Source of the DNA: a virus
Length of the DNA stretch: 28,544 nucleotides
Direction: 5' to 3' (one strand)
IMG/VR virus record: IMGVR_UViG_3300025736_000136
Location: 1-28,544 of that record
Below are positions 15,648 to 23,236 of this stretch, piece after piece (the stretch's first letter is position 1; each line of letters starts with the position of its first letter). A model generated the notes under the pieces. The model ran no database searches. It was not told where the DNA came from and saw only the letters and a program-made list of their open reading frames with translations. The position numbers and the translations under genes were made by a program.

Positions 15648-15890
15648 CTACCTCTTAGCTTTTGCCTTAGTTCCTACTCTACTCTCATTTAACACTTTCT
15701 TAGGCGTCGCTTTAGTTTTATTCCTGGGAACCCGGGTCATCTTCTTAGCATCCCTAAGTTCCTTCTCAACTCTCTTCTTCTTTTTTTCCTCGTCCAGAGC
15801 TTGCCATTGCTTTAATATTTCTGGATTAGCTTTCCTCGTTATCTGGCGCACTCTGAAGGGTATTCCCGTAAATCCATCTATTAAAGGCAT
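15648..15890 (-). CDS. Lysine-rich hypothetical protein
   Basis: 80 residues, strongly basic, with a long charged helix (EKKKKRVEKELRDAKK) and a C-terminal KAKAKR tail. Not recognised. Such proteins near capsid genes could bind packaged DNA, but this is speculation. A GGAGGATAG lies upstream of the ATG and the gene directly follows the hairpin after the major capsid gene. Confidence 0.5.
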   Translation of the reverse strand: MPLIDGFTGIPFRVRQITRKANPEILKQWQALDEEKKKKRVEKELRDAKKMTRVPRNKTKATPKKVLNESRVGTKAKAKR

Positions 15891-15929
15891 TCTAAACTAT
15901 CCTCCTGTTCAATCTTCTTTTTTATTATT

Positions 15930-15959
15930 GGAGGGAACTATACTCTGATAGCTCCCTCC
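15930..15959 (-). terminator. Strong stem-loop after the major capsid gene
   Basis: Arms GGAGGGAGCTAT and ATAGTTCCCTCC pair over 12 positions (one G-T) around a six-base loop when read on the minus strand. It sits 21 bases after the capsid stop. The following bases are A-rich, not T-rich, so it is not a classical Rho-independent terminator. It may protect or process the capsid mRNA or lower read-through into downstream genes. Confidence 0.5.
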
Positions 15960-15979
15960 ATTCAATCCACAACTTATTC

Positions 15980-16966
15980 TTAATAAGCGGTTCTGCAGAG
16001 CTTATCCGGCTCAACTATGTCAGCCGCAAAGCGGGCTTTAGCCCTGAAATTCTCTGTATCTCTCAACAGATCTTCCCAACTCTTGATTTGCAATACCAGT
16101 CGTCTCAGAAAAATCGAACCTCCGAAAGTCCCAGCCAGCCCGATGTAGTAGTAAGTGGTATCGATGTACGGAGTCACGATCACATTCAAGAGGTTCTGAA
16201 AGACATTAGAACCTCCAGGAGCGTTGGCAGCTGCTATATTAGCTGCTACGGTTAGAGTGGTATTGATCAGTTCCTTAGCTTGGAAGCTATGAGTCGGATC
16301 CACCACCAGATAATCTGGAGTGATGGGATCTAACTCTGCTCTTCCACCAGTAGTTACAGTCCTATTCAACAGTGCAGCCAATCCAGACTCCAGAGCTGCA
16401 GCGCTGAGAGTGGTTCCAGCGTTGGCAGTCATATTAGCGCCTCTCGCCGTCATAGCGGCAAAAGCCACGTAATCCTCTTTTTGTTTGAAGCGGTTCCCAA
16501 CCATCCGGAGACACCACCCCATCATGTCAACCTCTATGTCATCCAGCATATCCTCATCAAAGCCGCAGATGCACTCATACTTATCAACTTCCATCTTAGC
16601 TTCTCCAGAGGCTGGCCCGGTATGTCTGACTTCTCGACCGGTTTCGCCACTAGGAGAGGTTTGAGTTCCAGCCTTGTAAACATGGATTCCTTTCAGTCCT
16701 GGGAAGTCAACAGCTTTCCCTTTATTCAGCGTAACCAAATCAAAGATTTGGTTCCAGATAGCCATGTGTTCGGTGTAGCCATCCAGCAATTTGGTGTTGA
16801 AAGCGGTTCTGAACAGTTCCGGCACCTCTGAGGACACACGAGCTTCTTGAAGCTGGCGTCCTAAAACTCTTATCTTAGCCTCATTCCAAGCTGAAGAGCC
16901 TGCTCTCAAGCTAGGTTGCTTGAATTCTTTCACTTCTATTAAATTAACATCTTCTTCTTTAGCCAA
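15980..16966 (-). CDS. Major capsid protein, HK97-fold type
   Basis: 328 residues. An N-terminal arm with LGRQLQEARVSSEVPELF is followed by DGYTEHMAIWNQIFDLV, then an E-loop/P-domain-like stretch with KGIHVYKAGTQTSPSGE, the spine region VDKYECICGFDEDML and a C-terminal A-domain with PDYLVVDPTHSFQ and IDTTYYYIGLAG. No signal or membrane segment. Length, composition and its place after a scaffold and decoration protein support the call; no single residue proves it. The start is TTG, preceded by GGAGGTGA six bases away, inside a leader shared with the decoration gene. Confidence 0.82.
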   Translation of the reverse strand: MAKEEDVNLIEVKEFKQPSLRAGSSAWNEAKIRVLGRQLQEARVSSEVPELFRTAFNTKLLDGYTEHMAIWNQIFDLVTLNKGKAVDFPGLKGIHVYKAGTQTSPSGETGREVRHTGPASGEAKMEVDKYECICGFDEDMLDDIEVDMMGWCLRMVGNRFKQKEDYVAFAAMTARGANMTANAGTTLSAAALESGLAALLNRTVTTGGRAELDPITPDYLVVDPTHSFQAKELINTTLTVAANIAAANAPGGSNVFQNLLNVIVTPYIDTTYYYIGLAGTFGGSIFLRRLVLQIKSWEDLLRDTENFRAKARFAADIVEPDKLCRTAY

Positions 16967-16983
16967 TTAAAGTCACCTCCATT
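16958..16983 (-). promoter_or_regulatory. Translation initiation region of the major capsid gene (copy 1 of a 26-nt repeat)
   Basis: On the minus strand the sequence holds GGAGGTGA, a six-base spacer, the TTG start and the first bases of the gene. The same 26 bases occur at 17460-17485 before the decoration gene. Both starts are TTG, and no nearby in-frame ATG competes. Confidence 0.8.
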
Positions 16984-16997
16984 GCTTATAGCACTTA

Positions 16998-17468
16998 TTA
17001 CAGATACGGAGTAGAACTATCATACAGATAAGGACTCCGTTTTCTCACTGGAGTAATGAATACCTCCACTGCTTCCGCTGCGGCGATTCCAGGTGTTCCA
17101 CTTTCAGCCACTCCACAGGAAATCTCCTGAGCGTGACCTCCGCCTAAATCAACCGTAGTAGCATTTCCAGAAACGAACAAATAGCGTCCTGGAGTGATGG
17201 CTTGTGCTGAAGCAGTAGGAAACTCGAATACTCCCGTCTGCCATACCAGCACCTTATCACCAACCACACCAGCTCCTTCAGCTACTCCGGCTATTCCACC
17301 CGTGCCGAACAACAGCATAGGATCGGTAGCTCGGTGGAGCAATCCGCCTCCATCCAGAAACACGAAATCACCAGCGTAAATGGTTTCAGCGGCTTCAAAC
17401 TCGGTCAAAACTCCAGCTCTTAAATAGTTTTCGAGCTGAGAGTTGTATGTCATTATTTGTTTAGCCAA
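16998..17468 (-). CDS. Capsid decoration protein (DUF2190-like)
   Basis: 156 residues, glycine- and alanine-rich beta sequence: AAETIYAGDFVFLDGGGLL, IAGVAEGAGVVGDKVLVW, AITPGRYLFVSGN and ISCGVAESG. This looks like the small beta-barrel proteins that stud HK97-type capsids (DUF2190/head decoration group). It is encoded between the scaffold and the major capsid protein. Its TTG start uses the leader repeated before the capsid gene, so both proteins are probably made at matched, high levels. Confidence 0.72.
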   Translation of the reverse strand: MAKQIMTYNSQLENYLRAGVLTEFEAAETIYAGDFVFLDGGGLLHRATDPMLLFGTGGIAGVAEGAGVVGDKVLVWQTGVFEFPTASAQAITPGRYLFVSGNATTVDLGGGHAQEISCGVAESGTPGIAAAEAVEVFITPVRKRSPYLYDSSTPYL

Positions 17469-17485
17469 TTAAAGTCACCTCCATT
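17460..17485 (-). promoter_or_regulatory. Translation initiation region of the decoration gene (copy 2 of a 26-nt repeat)
   Basis: Identical over 26 bases to 16958-16983, with GGAGGTGA and a TTG start. It overlaps the end of the scaffold gene by two bases. Confidence 0.8.
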
Positions 17486-18023
17486 ATACTACAATAGTCT
17501 TCAATTTTCTTGCATCCGCCTGGACAATGTCTCTGGCGGTATCCCAATGTTTCTCACCTTCTGAAAGTATCTCCTCGTCAGTCTTCTCTTTTACTTTTGC
17601 TTCGGCATCCTGCGGAGGAACTCCTTTAACCGGAGAAACCTTTTTGAGCAGGTCGGAAGCGGCTTCTTTCAGATAGGCTATTTCAGCGGTCAAAGACTTT
17701 CCGATTTCCTCTTCGGTCTTGCCGGTAACTCTCTTCTTCAGGAGCTCCTTAGCTTTATCGCTGATCTCCAATTTGGAAATCTCGGTTTCCGTATAAGCGG
17801 CCAGCTTCTTCTCGGCCTTCTCAGCTTCAAAAGCGGTTACCTTTCCTTCCGCTGAAGCTAACTTGGTTTCCAGTTCCTTCACCTGGTCATCAACTATCTC
17901 TTTCTCTTTTTTCAGAGTATCTTTAGCCTCATTCAAATCACCAATTTGACTTAACAATTCAGCTTTTGCAGACTCTACCAAATCTCGCACGATGGGGTCT
18001 GCCATAGCTTCATCACGAGTCAT
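17484..18023 (-). CDS. Capsid scaffolding protein
   Basis: 179 residues from the ATG at 18023, seven bases after GGGAGGTG; a TTG at 18029 would be too close to it. The protein is almost all charged helix and coiled coil (LNEAKDTLKKEKEIVDDQVK, LETKLASAEGKVTAFEAEKA), with a conserved-looking C-terminal segment (SEGEKHWDTARDIVQADARK). Size, coiled coil and placement between the protease and the capsid genes fit a scaffold that is digested during maturation. Confidence 0.75.
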   Translation of the reverse strand: MTRDEAMADPIVRDLVESAKAELLSQIGDLNEAKDTLKKEKEIVDDQVKELETKLASAEGKVTAFEAEKAEKKLAAYTETEISKLEISDKAKELLKKRVTGKTEEEIGKSLTAEIAYLKEAASDLLKKVSPVKGVPPQDAEAKVKEKTDEEILSEGEKHWDTARDIVQADARKLKTIVV

Positions 18024-18039
18024 ATTCAAACACCTCCCA

Positions 18040-19944
18040 TTATTTAGTTATACTGGTTACAACGGCTCCAGCTATTCCACCGTCTCGGACTAAATCAAAT
18101 CCTTTGAAATTCATGTCCATTACTCTTTCTCTTTGTTTTCCATTACTGTTCTCCAGCTTTATCTTACCACCAGCTCTAAGAGAAAGGGGTTGGCTTCCAG
18201 CGGGCTTAGACCTCAGTAATTCCTGAGCGTCTTTGCCGAAGCTGGTATCATTCACTTCCGCCTCAAAGTTCACTTTTCCTTCTTTAGTCAAATCTACTGA
18301 GACAACCCTTCCAACTTCTGGACAGGTAGCATCCAGGGGATTAGTAATATTTCCGTCTTTAGGATGACCAAGCATAACCGTTAGTGGTAATCCGCCTTCA
18401 ACGGCTATAGTATGTTGAGCCTTCTCCACAGCTCGTCTGACTACATCAGCTGGATAAAAGCGTCCGTTGCCCGACTCAGTATCAGCATGGAGGACCGTGC
18501 CTCTAAAGCGGAAATTGCTGGCTTCGGCCCACTCCTCAGTAGCTATTTCAGCACTCTCAGTTATAATGGCCTCAGATAGCCGGGGGATTCTGACTATTTT
18601 CTTCACCGAAGAAGCTTTGATCAACTCAATTATGTCTTTTTGCTTATGAACCTTTAAGATGGCCACAGCAGAGGTGGTTCTTTCAAAAGCTATCTTAGCT
18701 GAATCGTTCTGGGTCGTTAAGAGGGCATAGACGGCTTTTAATTGATTAGCTGTAGATTTACTCTCAATTTTTCTAATTACCGCTGAGAGAGCTGTCAATG
18801 CGTTCCTAAATGAAGCAGGTATCTCCCCAAAACTACCGTAGCCGTAATAACCGATAGGCCCTTTCAGTGGAGATAAATTTTCCTCAATCATATTGCTCAC
18901 CCCATTCTTTACTTTCTTAGCTTCTTGGCCTGGGCCTGGGCGGCTCTTCCTTCTCATCTGGCCGCCACACTTCTTACACTTGAGCGTATTGCAATGTTTA
19001 TCAGTCTTTATGGTATAATCGCATTTAATACATTCACATTCATATTGTTGAGCTTCTGGTTCAACTTTCTCCTTATCTTCTTTGGCTTCATCCTTAACCC
19101 ATTCCTGGTCAAAGTAGGAATCAGCTATCCCATATTCCAATGCTTGTTCCGGAGTTAAAAACATATCAGTCTCTCTAAGGACTTTCGATTCAATCTCTCT
19201 CTTATCTTCTAGGTTAGTATGCTTAACATAATGAGCAATCATCCGATTGTGGATAATCTCAAATTCCCTCTGCCTGGCCTTCAGCTCTGCCTGGCTTCCA
19301 CCGATCATACCAGAAAAGCGATGGGATAAAATACTGGCGTTCTGAGAGATTTGTCGTTCATCACCGGCCATAAAGATCATCAGGCCAGCCGACATAATTT
19401 TTCCAAGAGCTATAGTTTGAATAGGACAACGGACATACTCGATCATATCTGTAATGGCGAAACTGGCATAGACGCTTCCACCAAAAGAGCTGATAATAAT
19501 TCTAACCGGTTCCTTCTGGTTTTCTTTATCAAATTGAAGCAGCTTCCGGCAAATATCCTCAGCCGTGTAATCATATACACCGCTGAAAAGGAAAATAAGG
19601 CGTTCTTCCTCAACTTCCTTTGGTTCTTTTTTCTCAGCTTCAACAAACTCCTTAGTGGTATAAGTGTTTATTAGCTTACTTTCGTTAAAACTACAGAACA
19701 TCGTCGCCCCTGTTTCATTAAGGTCTGAGAAAGCTAAAGCCTTATGTGCCTTCAACCAGGTCTTAGCCTTGCTCATCGTCCATCCTTTAGCTTTAGCAAA
19801 GAGATAGGTCACAATAAGCTTACGGTTTACGCAATAGAGAGCCTTTATACCTTCTCGCTTGGAAACCGTCATAGTCCTGATAACATCCCCAGCTTTCCTC
19901 TTTGCAACCGGGATACGCACAAAATGTTCTGTTTCTTCTGGCAT
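18040..19944 (-). CDS. Dual-protease capsid maturation polyprotein: ClpP-like plus T4 gp21-like
   Basis: 634 residues. An N-terminal extension (1-110) leads to a ClpP-like serine protease: SSFGGSVYA (152-160), the catalytic serine in IMSAG (Ser185), the histidine in LSHRF (His208) and a candidate Asp near 260. Cysteines 303, 305, 308, 318, 323 and 326 form a zinc ribbon. Residues 462-634 match prohead proteases of the T4 gp21 type: NGRFYPADVV (493-502), the histidine in MLGHP (His527), EVGRVVSV and the serine in LSLRAGG (Ser588). Two unlike proteases are thus joined. An ATG at 18891 (Met352) behind GGGGTGAG may give the second half alone. It follows the methyltransferase-like gene after a 325-bp gap and precedes the scaffold. 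Confidence 0.85.
   Translation of the reverse strand: MPEETEHFVRIPVAKRKAGDVIRTMTVSKREGIKALYCVNRKLIVTYLFAKAKGWTMSKAKTWLKAHKALAFSDLNETGATMFCSFNESKLINTYTTKEFVEAEKKEPKEVEEERLIFLFSGVYDYTAEDICRKLLQFDKENQKEPVRIIISSFGGSVYASFAITDMIEYVRCPIQTIALGKIMSAGLMIFMAGDERQISQNASILSHRFSGMIGGSQAELKARQREFEIIHNRMIAHYVKHTNLEDKREIESKVLRETDMFLTPEQALEYGIADSYFDQEWVKDEAKEDKEKVEPEAQQYECECIKCDYTIKTDKHCNTLKCKKCGGQMRRKSRPGPGQEAKKVKNGVSNMIEENLSPLKGPIGYYGYGSFGEIPASFRNALTALSAVIRKIESKSTANQLKAVYALLTTQNDSAKIAFERTTSAVAILKVHKQKDIIELIKASSVKKIVRIPRLSEAIITESAEIATEEWAEASNFRFRGTVLHADTESGNGRFYPADVVRRAVEKAQHTIAVEGGLPLTVMLGHPKDGNITNPLDATCPEVGRVVSVDLTKEGKVNFEAEVNDTSFGKDAQELLRSKPAGSQPLSLRAGGKIKLENSNGKQRERVMDMNFKGFDLVRDGGIAGAVVTSITK
18886..18905 (-). 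promoter_or_regulatory. Possible internal translation start in the protease gene
   Basis: On the minus strand GGGGTGAG lies six bases before an in-frame ATG (18891, residue 352). This is where the zinc-ribbon part ends and the second protease half begins, so a separate shorter product is plausible. Confidence 0.4.
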
Positions 19945-20071
19945 ATTCTCACCTCATCAAAATAATCCAAAAGGAGAATTCTCATTACCCCTCAATATAA
20001 AGAAAATAATAGTTTTTTTGTTTTATTGATTTTGGATAGGTTTAATCGGTAGGAAATAGCTGGAATAGCTT

Positions 20072-20105
20072 CTAATAAAAGGGGTTACTCAATATATTAC
20101 CCCTT
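20072..20105 (-). terminator. Rho-independent terminator candidate
   Basis: On the minus strand AAGGGGT and ACCCCTT form a seven-pair stem with a 13-base loop, followed at once by TTTTATTAG. It lies about 165 bases after the stop of the methyltransferase-like gene and would end transcription before the capsid module. The loop is long, so strength is uncertain. Confidence 0.5.
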
Positions 20106-20244
20106 AACATCACTCAAGGAGGTCTTTATTTCAATACTATTTTCATTTTTTCTTATGTTGAATAGTTCTAAAGGGAATTATTTTCTAAGGTAGGTTTCCA
20201 GAGTTTATCTTCTGTAATCAGCTACGGGTTAGCGTTGACAATCT

Positions 20245-20261
20245 ATGGGCAACTTGCCCAT
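20245..20261. promoter_or_regulatory. 17-bp palindrome, operator-like
   Basis: ATGGGCAA and TTGCCCAT face each other around one base, eight bases after the stop of the methyltransferase-like gene. There is no T-run, so it is not a standard terminator. It could be a protein-binding site or a small RNA hairpin. Confidence 0.4.
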
Positions 20262-20269
20262 CTGAGAAA

Positions 20270-21271
20270 TCAAACATAACCAACTACTTCCCAACATTCC
20301 TTCTTTTTCTTTAGATTCCAGGCGCCTGAGAAGCTCTTGTTTATATCCATCCTAACTTTGAACAGCTTCTCTTCTTTCATCTGAGTCAGTGCCTTCCAAC
20401 TGAAAGTATCCACCAGTAACATCAGCTCATCCCCGCTTACTCGCTCCAGCTTCTTTCCCGCTTGCATCCAACCCAAAGAACCCCTGAAGATATAAGCGGC
20501 TTTCCTGAAGATATTGACAGGTTGCTTGAAGAGGATAGTTACCGGGTCACCCAGAGCTATCACTCCACCTTCCCAGTAGTCGGTCTCCTTGGGTTGTAGT
20601 CTAAAGTCAAGGTGATAGTCTATGTCTGGAAGTATTTTGATTGCCTGCTCAAGTCCCTTCTTGCTTTCTTTCTTGAGATTCTTAGCCTGGAACATCAGCT
20701 TTTTCAGCTCTTTCTCGCTTAGGCCGGTCAGGTGGAGCTGCAGCACTCCAGCTCCTTTAGCTCCTGAAGCTATATCCAGCACCCCCAGCTCTCCAGCTAT
20801 GCCTTCTTCATCGCTCCTGACGACTACCGGATTAACCAGCATAGCTTTTCTGATCTTCTCCAGAATGGAACCCTTCTTCATAGCTATCAGTTTCCCTGAA
20901 AGGATACTCATTCCTTTCTTCTCTACTTGGGTCAGGCTTTTAACCTCGAATTTTGGGTAGAGCATCCAGAGCTTTCTCTGGTTGTCGTCACAGAAGCGCA
21001 GGATAGAGTCTGCTGACCAGTCCCAGACTTCTTTATGTTGAGGAACTCTAAACTCAAATTCAAAGCTTCCTCCATCTTTCAACACTCTCCAGACCTCAGA
21101 CATCACAAAACGCTGAGAATCGGTGAGCTCCTTCTTTACATAGATGGCTTCGGCACAACCTTCTGGGAAGGGTATGCCATTTTCAAACTGCCAGGGGAGG
21201 TCAGCTTTGGGGTCCGGGAGAATGTTGAGCCAGCTAGGCCTTCTGGAAGAGCTATAATTGAGCTTGAGCAT
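20270..21271 (-). CDS. Degenerate methyltransferase-like N-terminus joined to a LigD phosphoesterase-like domain
   Basis: 333 residues. Residues 1-130 resemble the second half of a class I methyltransferase (WLNILPDPKADLPW, GIPFPEG, SEVWRVLKDGGSFEFEFR), but the glycine-rich SAM loop expected near residues 4-10 reads NYSSSRR, so SAM binding is doubtful. Residues about 170-290 include LQLHLTG (His180) and DYHLDFRLQ (His220, Arg224) then WEGGVIALGDP, similar to the 3'-phosphoesterase domain of LigD-type ligases. Both calls are by eye and tentative. It is followed by the gap before the capsid module. Alternative: a structural protein family that merely shares these strings. Confidence 0.5.
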   Translation of the reverse strand: MLKLNYSSSRRPSWLNILPDPKADLPWQFENGIPFPEGCAEAIYVKKELTDSQRFVMSEVWRVLKDGGSFEFEFRVPQHKEVWDWSADSILRFCDDNQRKLWMLYPKFEVKSLTQVEKKGMSILSGKLIAMKKGSILEKIRKAMLVNPVVVRSDEEGIAGELGVLDIASGAKGAGVLQLHLTGLSEKELKKLMFQAKNLKKESKKGLEQAIKILPDIDYHLDFRLQPKETDYWEGGVIALGDPVTILFKQPVNIFRKAAYIFRGSLGWMQAGKKLERVSGDELMLLVDTFSWKALTQMKEEKLFKVRMDINKSFSGAWNLKKKKECWEVVGYV

Positions 21272-21527
21272 TTTTCCCCATCATGTTCCAATCCCTGAGC
21301 AAGATGAAAGCCTCTTCCCTGGTGAAGCCAGCGTTAATATAAGAAACAAATAGAGTCTTCTGGAAGTTAATCAATGTCTTGTGGTGGCCACCTCGGAGCA
21401 TATTAGCCAATGCTTCCTGTGCTCGCCTCATTCCTACTTCATCAAATGCTTTTTCTTCTCTCATGATTTCTTTTATCCCTCCTGCGATCATATTTGACTT
21501 TACCAGCTCCAGACATCCTGAAGCCAT
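21252..21527 (-). CDS. Hypothetical helical protein
   Basis: 91 residues, mostly helix, with no known motif (MRRAQEALANMLRGG; SYINAGFTREEAFILLRDW). The second helix with GFTREEAFxLL recalls a small conserved phage motif, but I cannot name it. The ATG at 21527 lacks a ribosome binding site and overlaps the 46-residue gene; Met13 at 21491 is an alternative start. The stop overlaps the start of the next gene by 20 bases. Confidence 0.55.
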   Translation of the reverse strand: MASGCLELVKSNMIAGGIKEIMREEKAFDEVGMRRAQEALANMLRGGHHKTLINFQKTLFVSYINAGFTREEAFILLRDWNMMGKNAQAQL

Positions 21528-21640
21528 TTATACTTGATGTTGAGTTCTTCTATCTTCTCAACTTCCTTTTCTTCTTTATAGGATTCCAGTTCGCCGGTTT
21601 CCTCGTTTATAAGAGCTTCAATGTCATCGTAGTATTTCAT
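21500..21640 (-). CDS. Small acidic/basic helical peptide gene
   Basis: 46 residues: MKYYDDIEALINEETGELES followed by a charged helix and a Trp-rich end (KWLQDVWSW). An AGGAG lies upstream at a somewhat long distance. It starts as the two-TM gene ends (4-base overlap) and runs 28 bases into the next gene. The density of real codons between neighbours supports it; the function is unknown. Confidence 0.5.
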   Translation of the reverse strand: MKYYDDIEALINEETGELESYKEEKEVEKIEELNIKYKWLQDVWSW

Positions 21641-21840
21641 CTTGAGTTTCTTCTCCTATTCTGCCGCCTTGCTAACCAAACAAGAACCAGAAGCCAACTG
21701 CCAATAATGGATATTATTATCGCTCCTGCCAAGAAATTGAAAAACGCTATTGGCAATCCAGCGAACATAAGGATCATCAAGAAAATTACAAACACTTTCA
21801 TTCCGTAGCCTTTACCTAATATCTTATCTTTATCAGCCAT
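21637..21840 (-). CDS. Small two-segment membrane protein
   Basis: 67 residues from the ATG at 21840, five bases after GGAGGTG. Two membrane segments follow (VFVIFLMILMFAGLPIAFF and AGAIIISIIGSWLLVLVWL), then a very basic tail (RRQNRRRN). Holins can look like this, but so do many small phage membrane proteins, and no endolysin is adjacent. Confidence 0.65.
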   Translation of the reverse strand: MADKDKILGKGYGMKVFVIFLMILMFAGLPIAFFNFLAGAIIISIIGSWLLVLVWLARRQNRRRNSR

Positions 21841-21892
21841 CCCCACACCTCCCAGAGCCAGCGGCCACGTAGCCCAGGATGCCGGCGGTCAT

Positions 21893-22129
21893 TTATCCCC
21901 CCTCCGGTGCTGGCATCTGTTTCTTCGCCTCCGGTTTCTCAGGACAAATAAGATAATCACAGTCCCCGGTTGGGTCTGGCCTTTGGTATCCCGCCTTGCA
22001 ACCAATATTAACCTCGCCGCACGGCATAAAATTGTCCAGGCTACAACCACACTCATCATAGTATAGCCCATCGTAGCCGTGTTGCTTTAGCCAGTCCCGC
22101 AAAATGTTTTCTACGGTTGGATTGCTCAC
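21893..22129 (-). CDS. Cysteine-rich conserved phage protein
   Basis: 78 residues. The pattern LKQHGYDGLYYDECGCSLD, MPCGEVN, CKAGY and CDYLIC matches a small cysteine-rich protein seen in many phages and prophages, of unknown function; the cysteines may bind zinc. The GTG start overlaps the upstream stop (GTGA) with GGAGG seven bases ahead. Confidence 0.7.
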   Translation of the reverse strand: MSNPTVENILRDWLKQHGYDGLYYDECGCSLDNFMPCGEVNIGCKAGYQRPDPTGDCDYLICPEKPEAKKQMPAPEGG

Positions 22130-22443
22130 TTTGGAGCCTCCGAGCCGAGGATTTGATTACAAACAGCAAAAATTGCATTTTGCTTTATAGATTCCCACCC
22201 CGCAATCTTTAATTCTAGTTGTTTTGTTGGACAATCATATAACTTATTGATTGTCCTTTTTTCCTTTCCTAGTGCATCTGAAGCATCTTGACGTACTTTG
22301 GAAATCGTCTTCTCCAGTTCCTTGAGCTGTTTCTTCAGTTCAGCAAGACGCGGAACATTAGCCAGGGTAGCATGAACTCCGTCATTTAGAAGTTCTGGTA
22401 TACTATCTGCCAACTTAACTATTCTCCTCAATCCTCTTTTCAT
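22126..22443 (-). CDS. Hypothetical coiled-coil protein
   Basis: 105 residues, mostly helix, with a heptad-like core (LAELKKQLKELEKTISKVRQ) and basic start (MKRGLRRIVK). No catalytic motif. The start overlaps the preceding stop in ATGA, with GGAGG seven bases before. It belongs to the tight chain of small genes 21500-23235. Confidence 0.6.
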   Translation of the reverse strand: MKRGLRRIVKLADSIPELLNDGVHATLANVPRLAELKKQLKELEKTISKVRQDASDALGKEKRTINKLYDCPTKQLELKIAGWESIKQNAIFAVCNQILGSEAPK

Positions 22444-22643
22444 TTCTTGGCCTCCTTCCCTAAAACACGCTTCTCTAGTTCAGCAAAGTCTTCCTCAACG
22501 GAAGACACATCTCTAGTAGGTTCCTTAAATGTTTCTCCATGTTTTGCTCGAAACCAATCTCCACGGTTCCGACTCCTATGCTTCTGCGCTTTGTGAATGT
22601 GCCTTTTCCCACTATGGATACTCACTTCCCCACCTCCTTGCAT
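22440..22643 (-). CDS. Small charged hypothetical protein
   Basis: 67 residues from the ATG at 22643, or 61 from a GTG at 22625. Both starts have a good ribosome binding site: AAGGAGG before the ATG, GGAGGTGGGG before the GTG. The basic first half is His/Lys/Arg-rich (SGKRHIHKAQKHRSRNRGDW) and the second half is an acidic helix (EEDFAELEKRVLGKE). Not recognised. Confidence 0.55.
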   Translation of the reverse strand: MQGGGEVSIHSGKRHIHKAQKHRSRNRGDWFRAKHGETFKEPTRDVSSVEEDFAELEKRVLGKEAKK

Positions 22644-22798
22644 TTCTTAGCCTCCTTCCGTCTTGGTAGTGTATATGCTAAAAACGGAATGCTAATAGCA
22701 AAACATAGTATTCCTGCAAGCCAAGCTCCACAAACTGCCACGTATAAACCAATCAAGATATTAGCTATCCCTATCGCAATTCCTATGAACCTAATCAC
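22622..22798 (-). CDS. Small two-segment membrane protein, GTG start
   Basis: 58 residues: VIRFIGIAIGIANILIGLYV, then AVCGAWLAGILCFAISIPFL, and a basic tail ending KEVGK. The GTG start overlaps the stop of the upstream gene in GTGA, behind GGAGGTGGGGAA. Two hydrophobic helices are clear. It overlaps the next small gene in the same manner. Function unknown; a holin-like role is only a possibility. Confidence 0.65.
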   Translation of the reverse strand: MIRFIGIAIGIANILIGLYVAVCGAWLAGILCFAISIPFLAYTLPRRKEAKKCKEVGK

Positions 22799-23235
22799 TT
22801 CCCCACCTCCTTTGCGAGCGCAATAACTGCACGCATCATGGCAAGCTGACGGGTTTTGCCTGACCGTGCGATAATAACATTTCCACCTGACTTAATATGT
22901 ACCTCGCATTGATACCATCCCTTAGTGATCTCTAAATCTTCATACCCCAACCCCTTCAACGCAGGCTCAATATCATTCTCCCATTGGAGGAGAGGTTGGC
23001 CTACTTCATGCCAATCTGGGCCAATACAGTCAGTGAGGCCATAAGCAGATGTATACGCTTGAACTGGACAGTTTGCTTTGCTACGTTCATCCCAATTCGG
23101 AAAGACAAGCACAGCCTCCCCATAGTCTGTCAATCCCCAATCTCCCACCTTCGGCTCCCATCCCTTCCACCCCAGAGCCTTGAGAGCTTCATTGCACTCT
23201 GGGGATAATGCTATTTGTTCTTTTGTCGGTTGCAT
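22795..23235 (-). CDS. Hypothetical protein
   Basis: 146 residues from the ATG at 23235; a start ten codons earlier would overlap the upstream gene. Mixed fold: ECNEALKALGWKGWEPKVGD, VLVFPNWDERSKANC, YQCEVHIKSGGNVIIARSG and a C-terminal helix (RQLAMMRAVIALAKEVGK). It has a typical look of conserved phage proteins but I cannot name it. Its last codons (KEVGK) also form the ribosome binding site and GTG start of the next gene. Confidence 0.6.
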   Translation of the reverse strand: MQPTKEQIALSPECNEALKALGWKGWEPKVGDWGLTDYGEAVLVFPNWDERSKANCPVQAYTSAYGLTDCIGPDWHEVGQPLLQWENDIEPALKGLGYEDLEITKGWYQCEVHIKSGGNVIIARSGKTRQLAMMRAVIALAKEVGK

Positions 23236-23236
23236 T

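Larger units (their letters stand above)
19945..20269. other. 325-bp non-coding gap upstream of the capsid module
   Basis: No gene is supported here. The gap holds a terminator-like stem (20072-20105), a palindrome (20245-20261) and AT-rich sequence. TATATTGAG followed by GGGGTAA occurs about 40 bases before the protease gene, which has GAGGTGAG as its ribosome binding site. No convincing -35/-10 pair was found, though a promoter for the head genes would be expected here. Confidence 0.7.

Noticed and set aside
20231-20236. TTGACA-like word on the plus strand as a promoter for a plus-strand gene
   Set aside because: No matching -10 at a suitable distance and no plus-strand gene follows.
21833-21892. 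A 19-codon frame (MTAGILGYVAAG start) right after the cysteine-rich protein gene
   Set aside because: Too short to support. Its sequence mostly serves as the ribosome binding site of the membrane gene at 21840.
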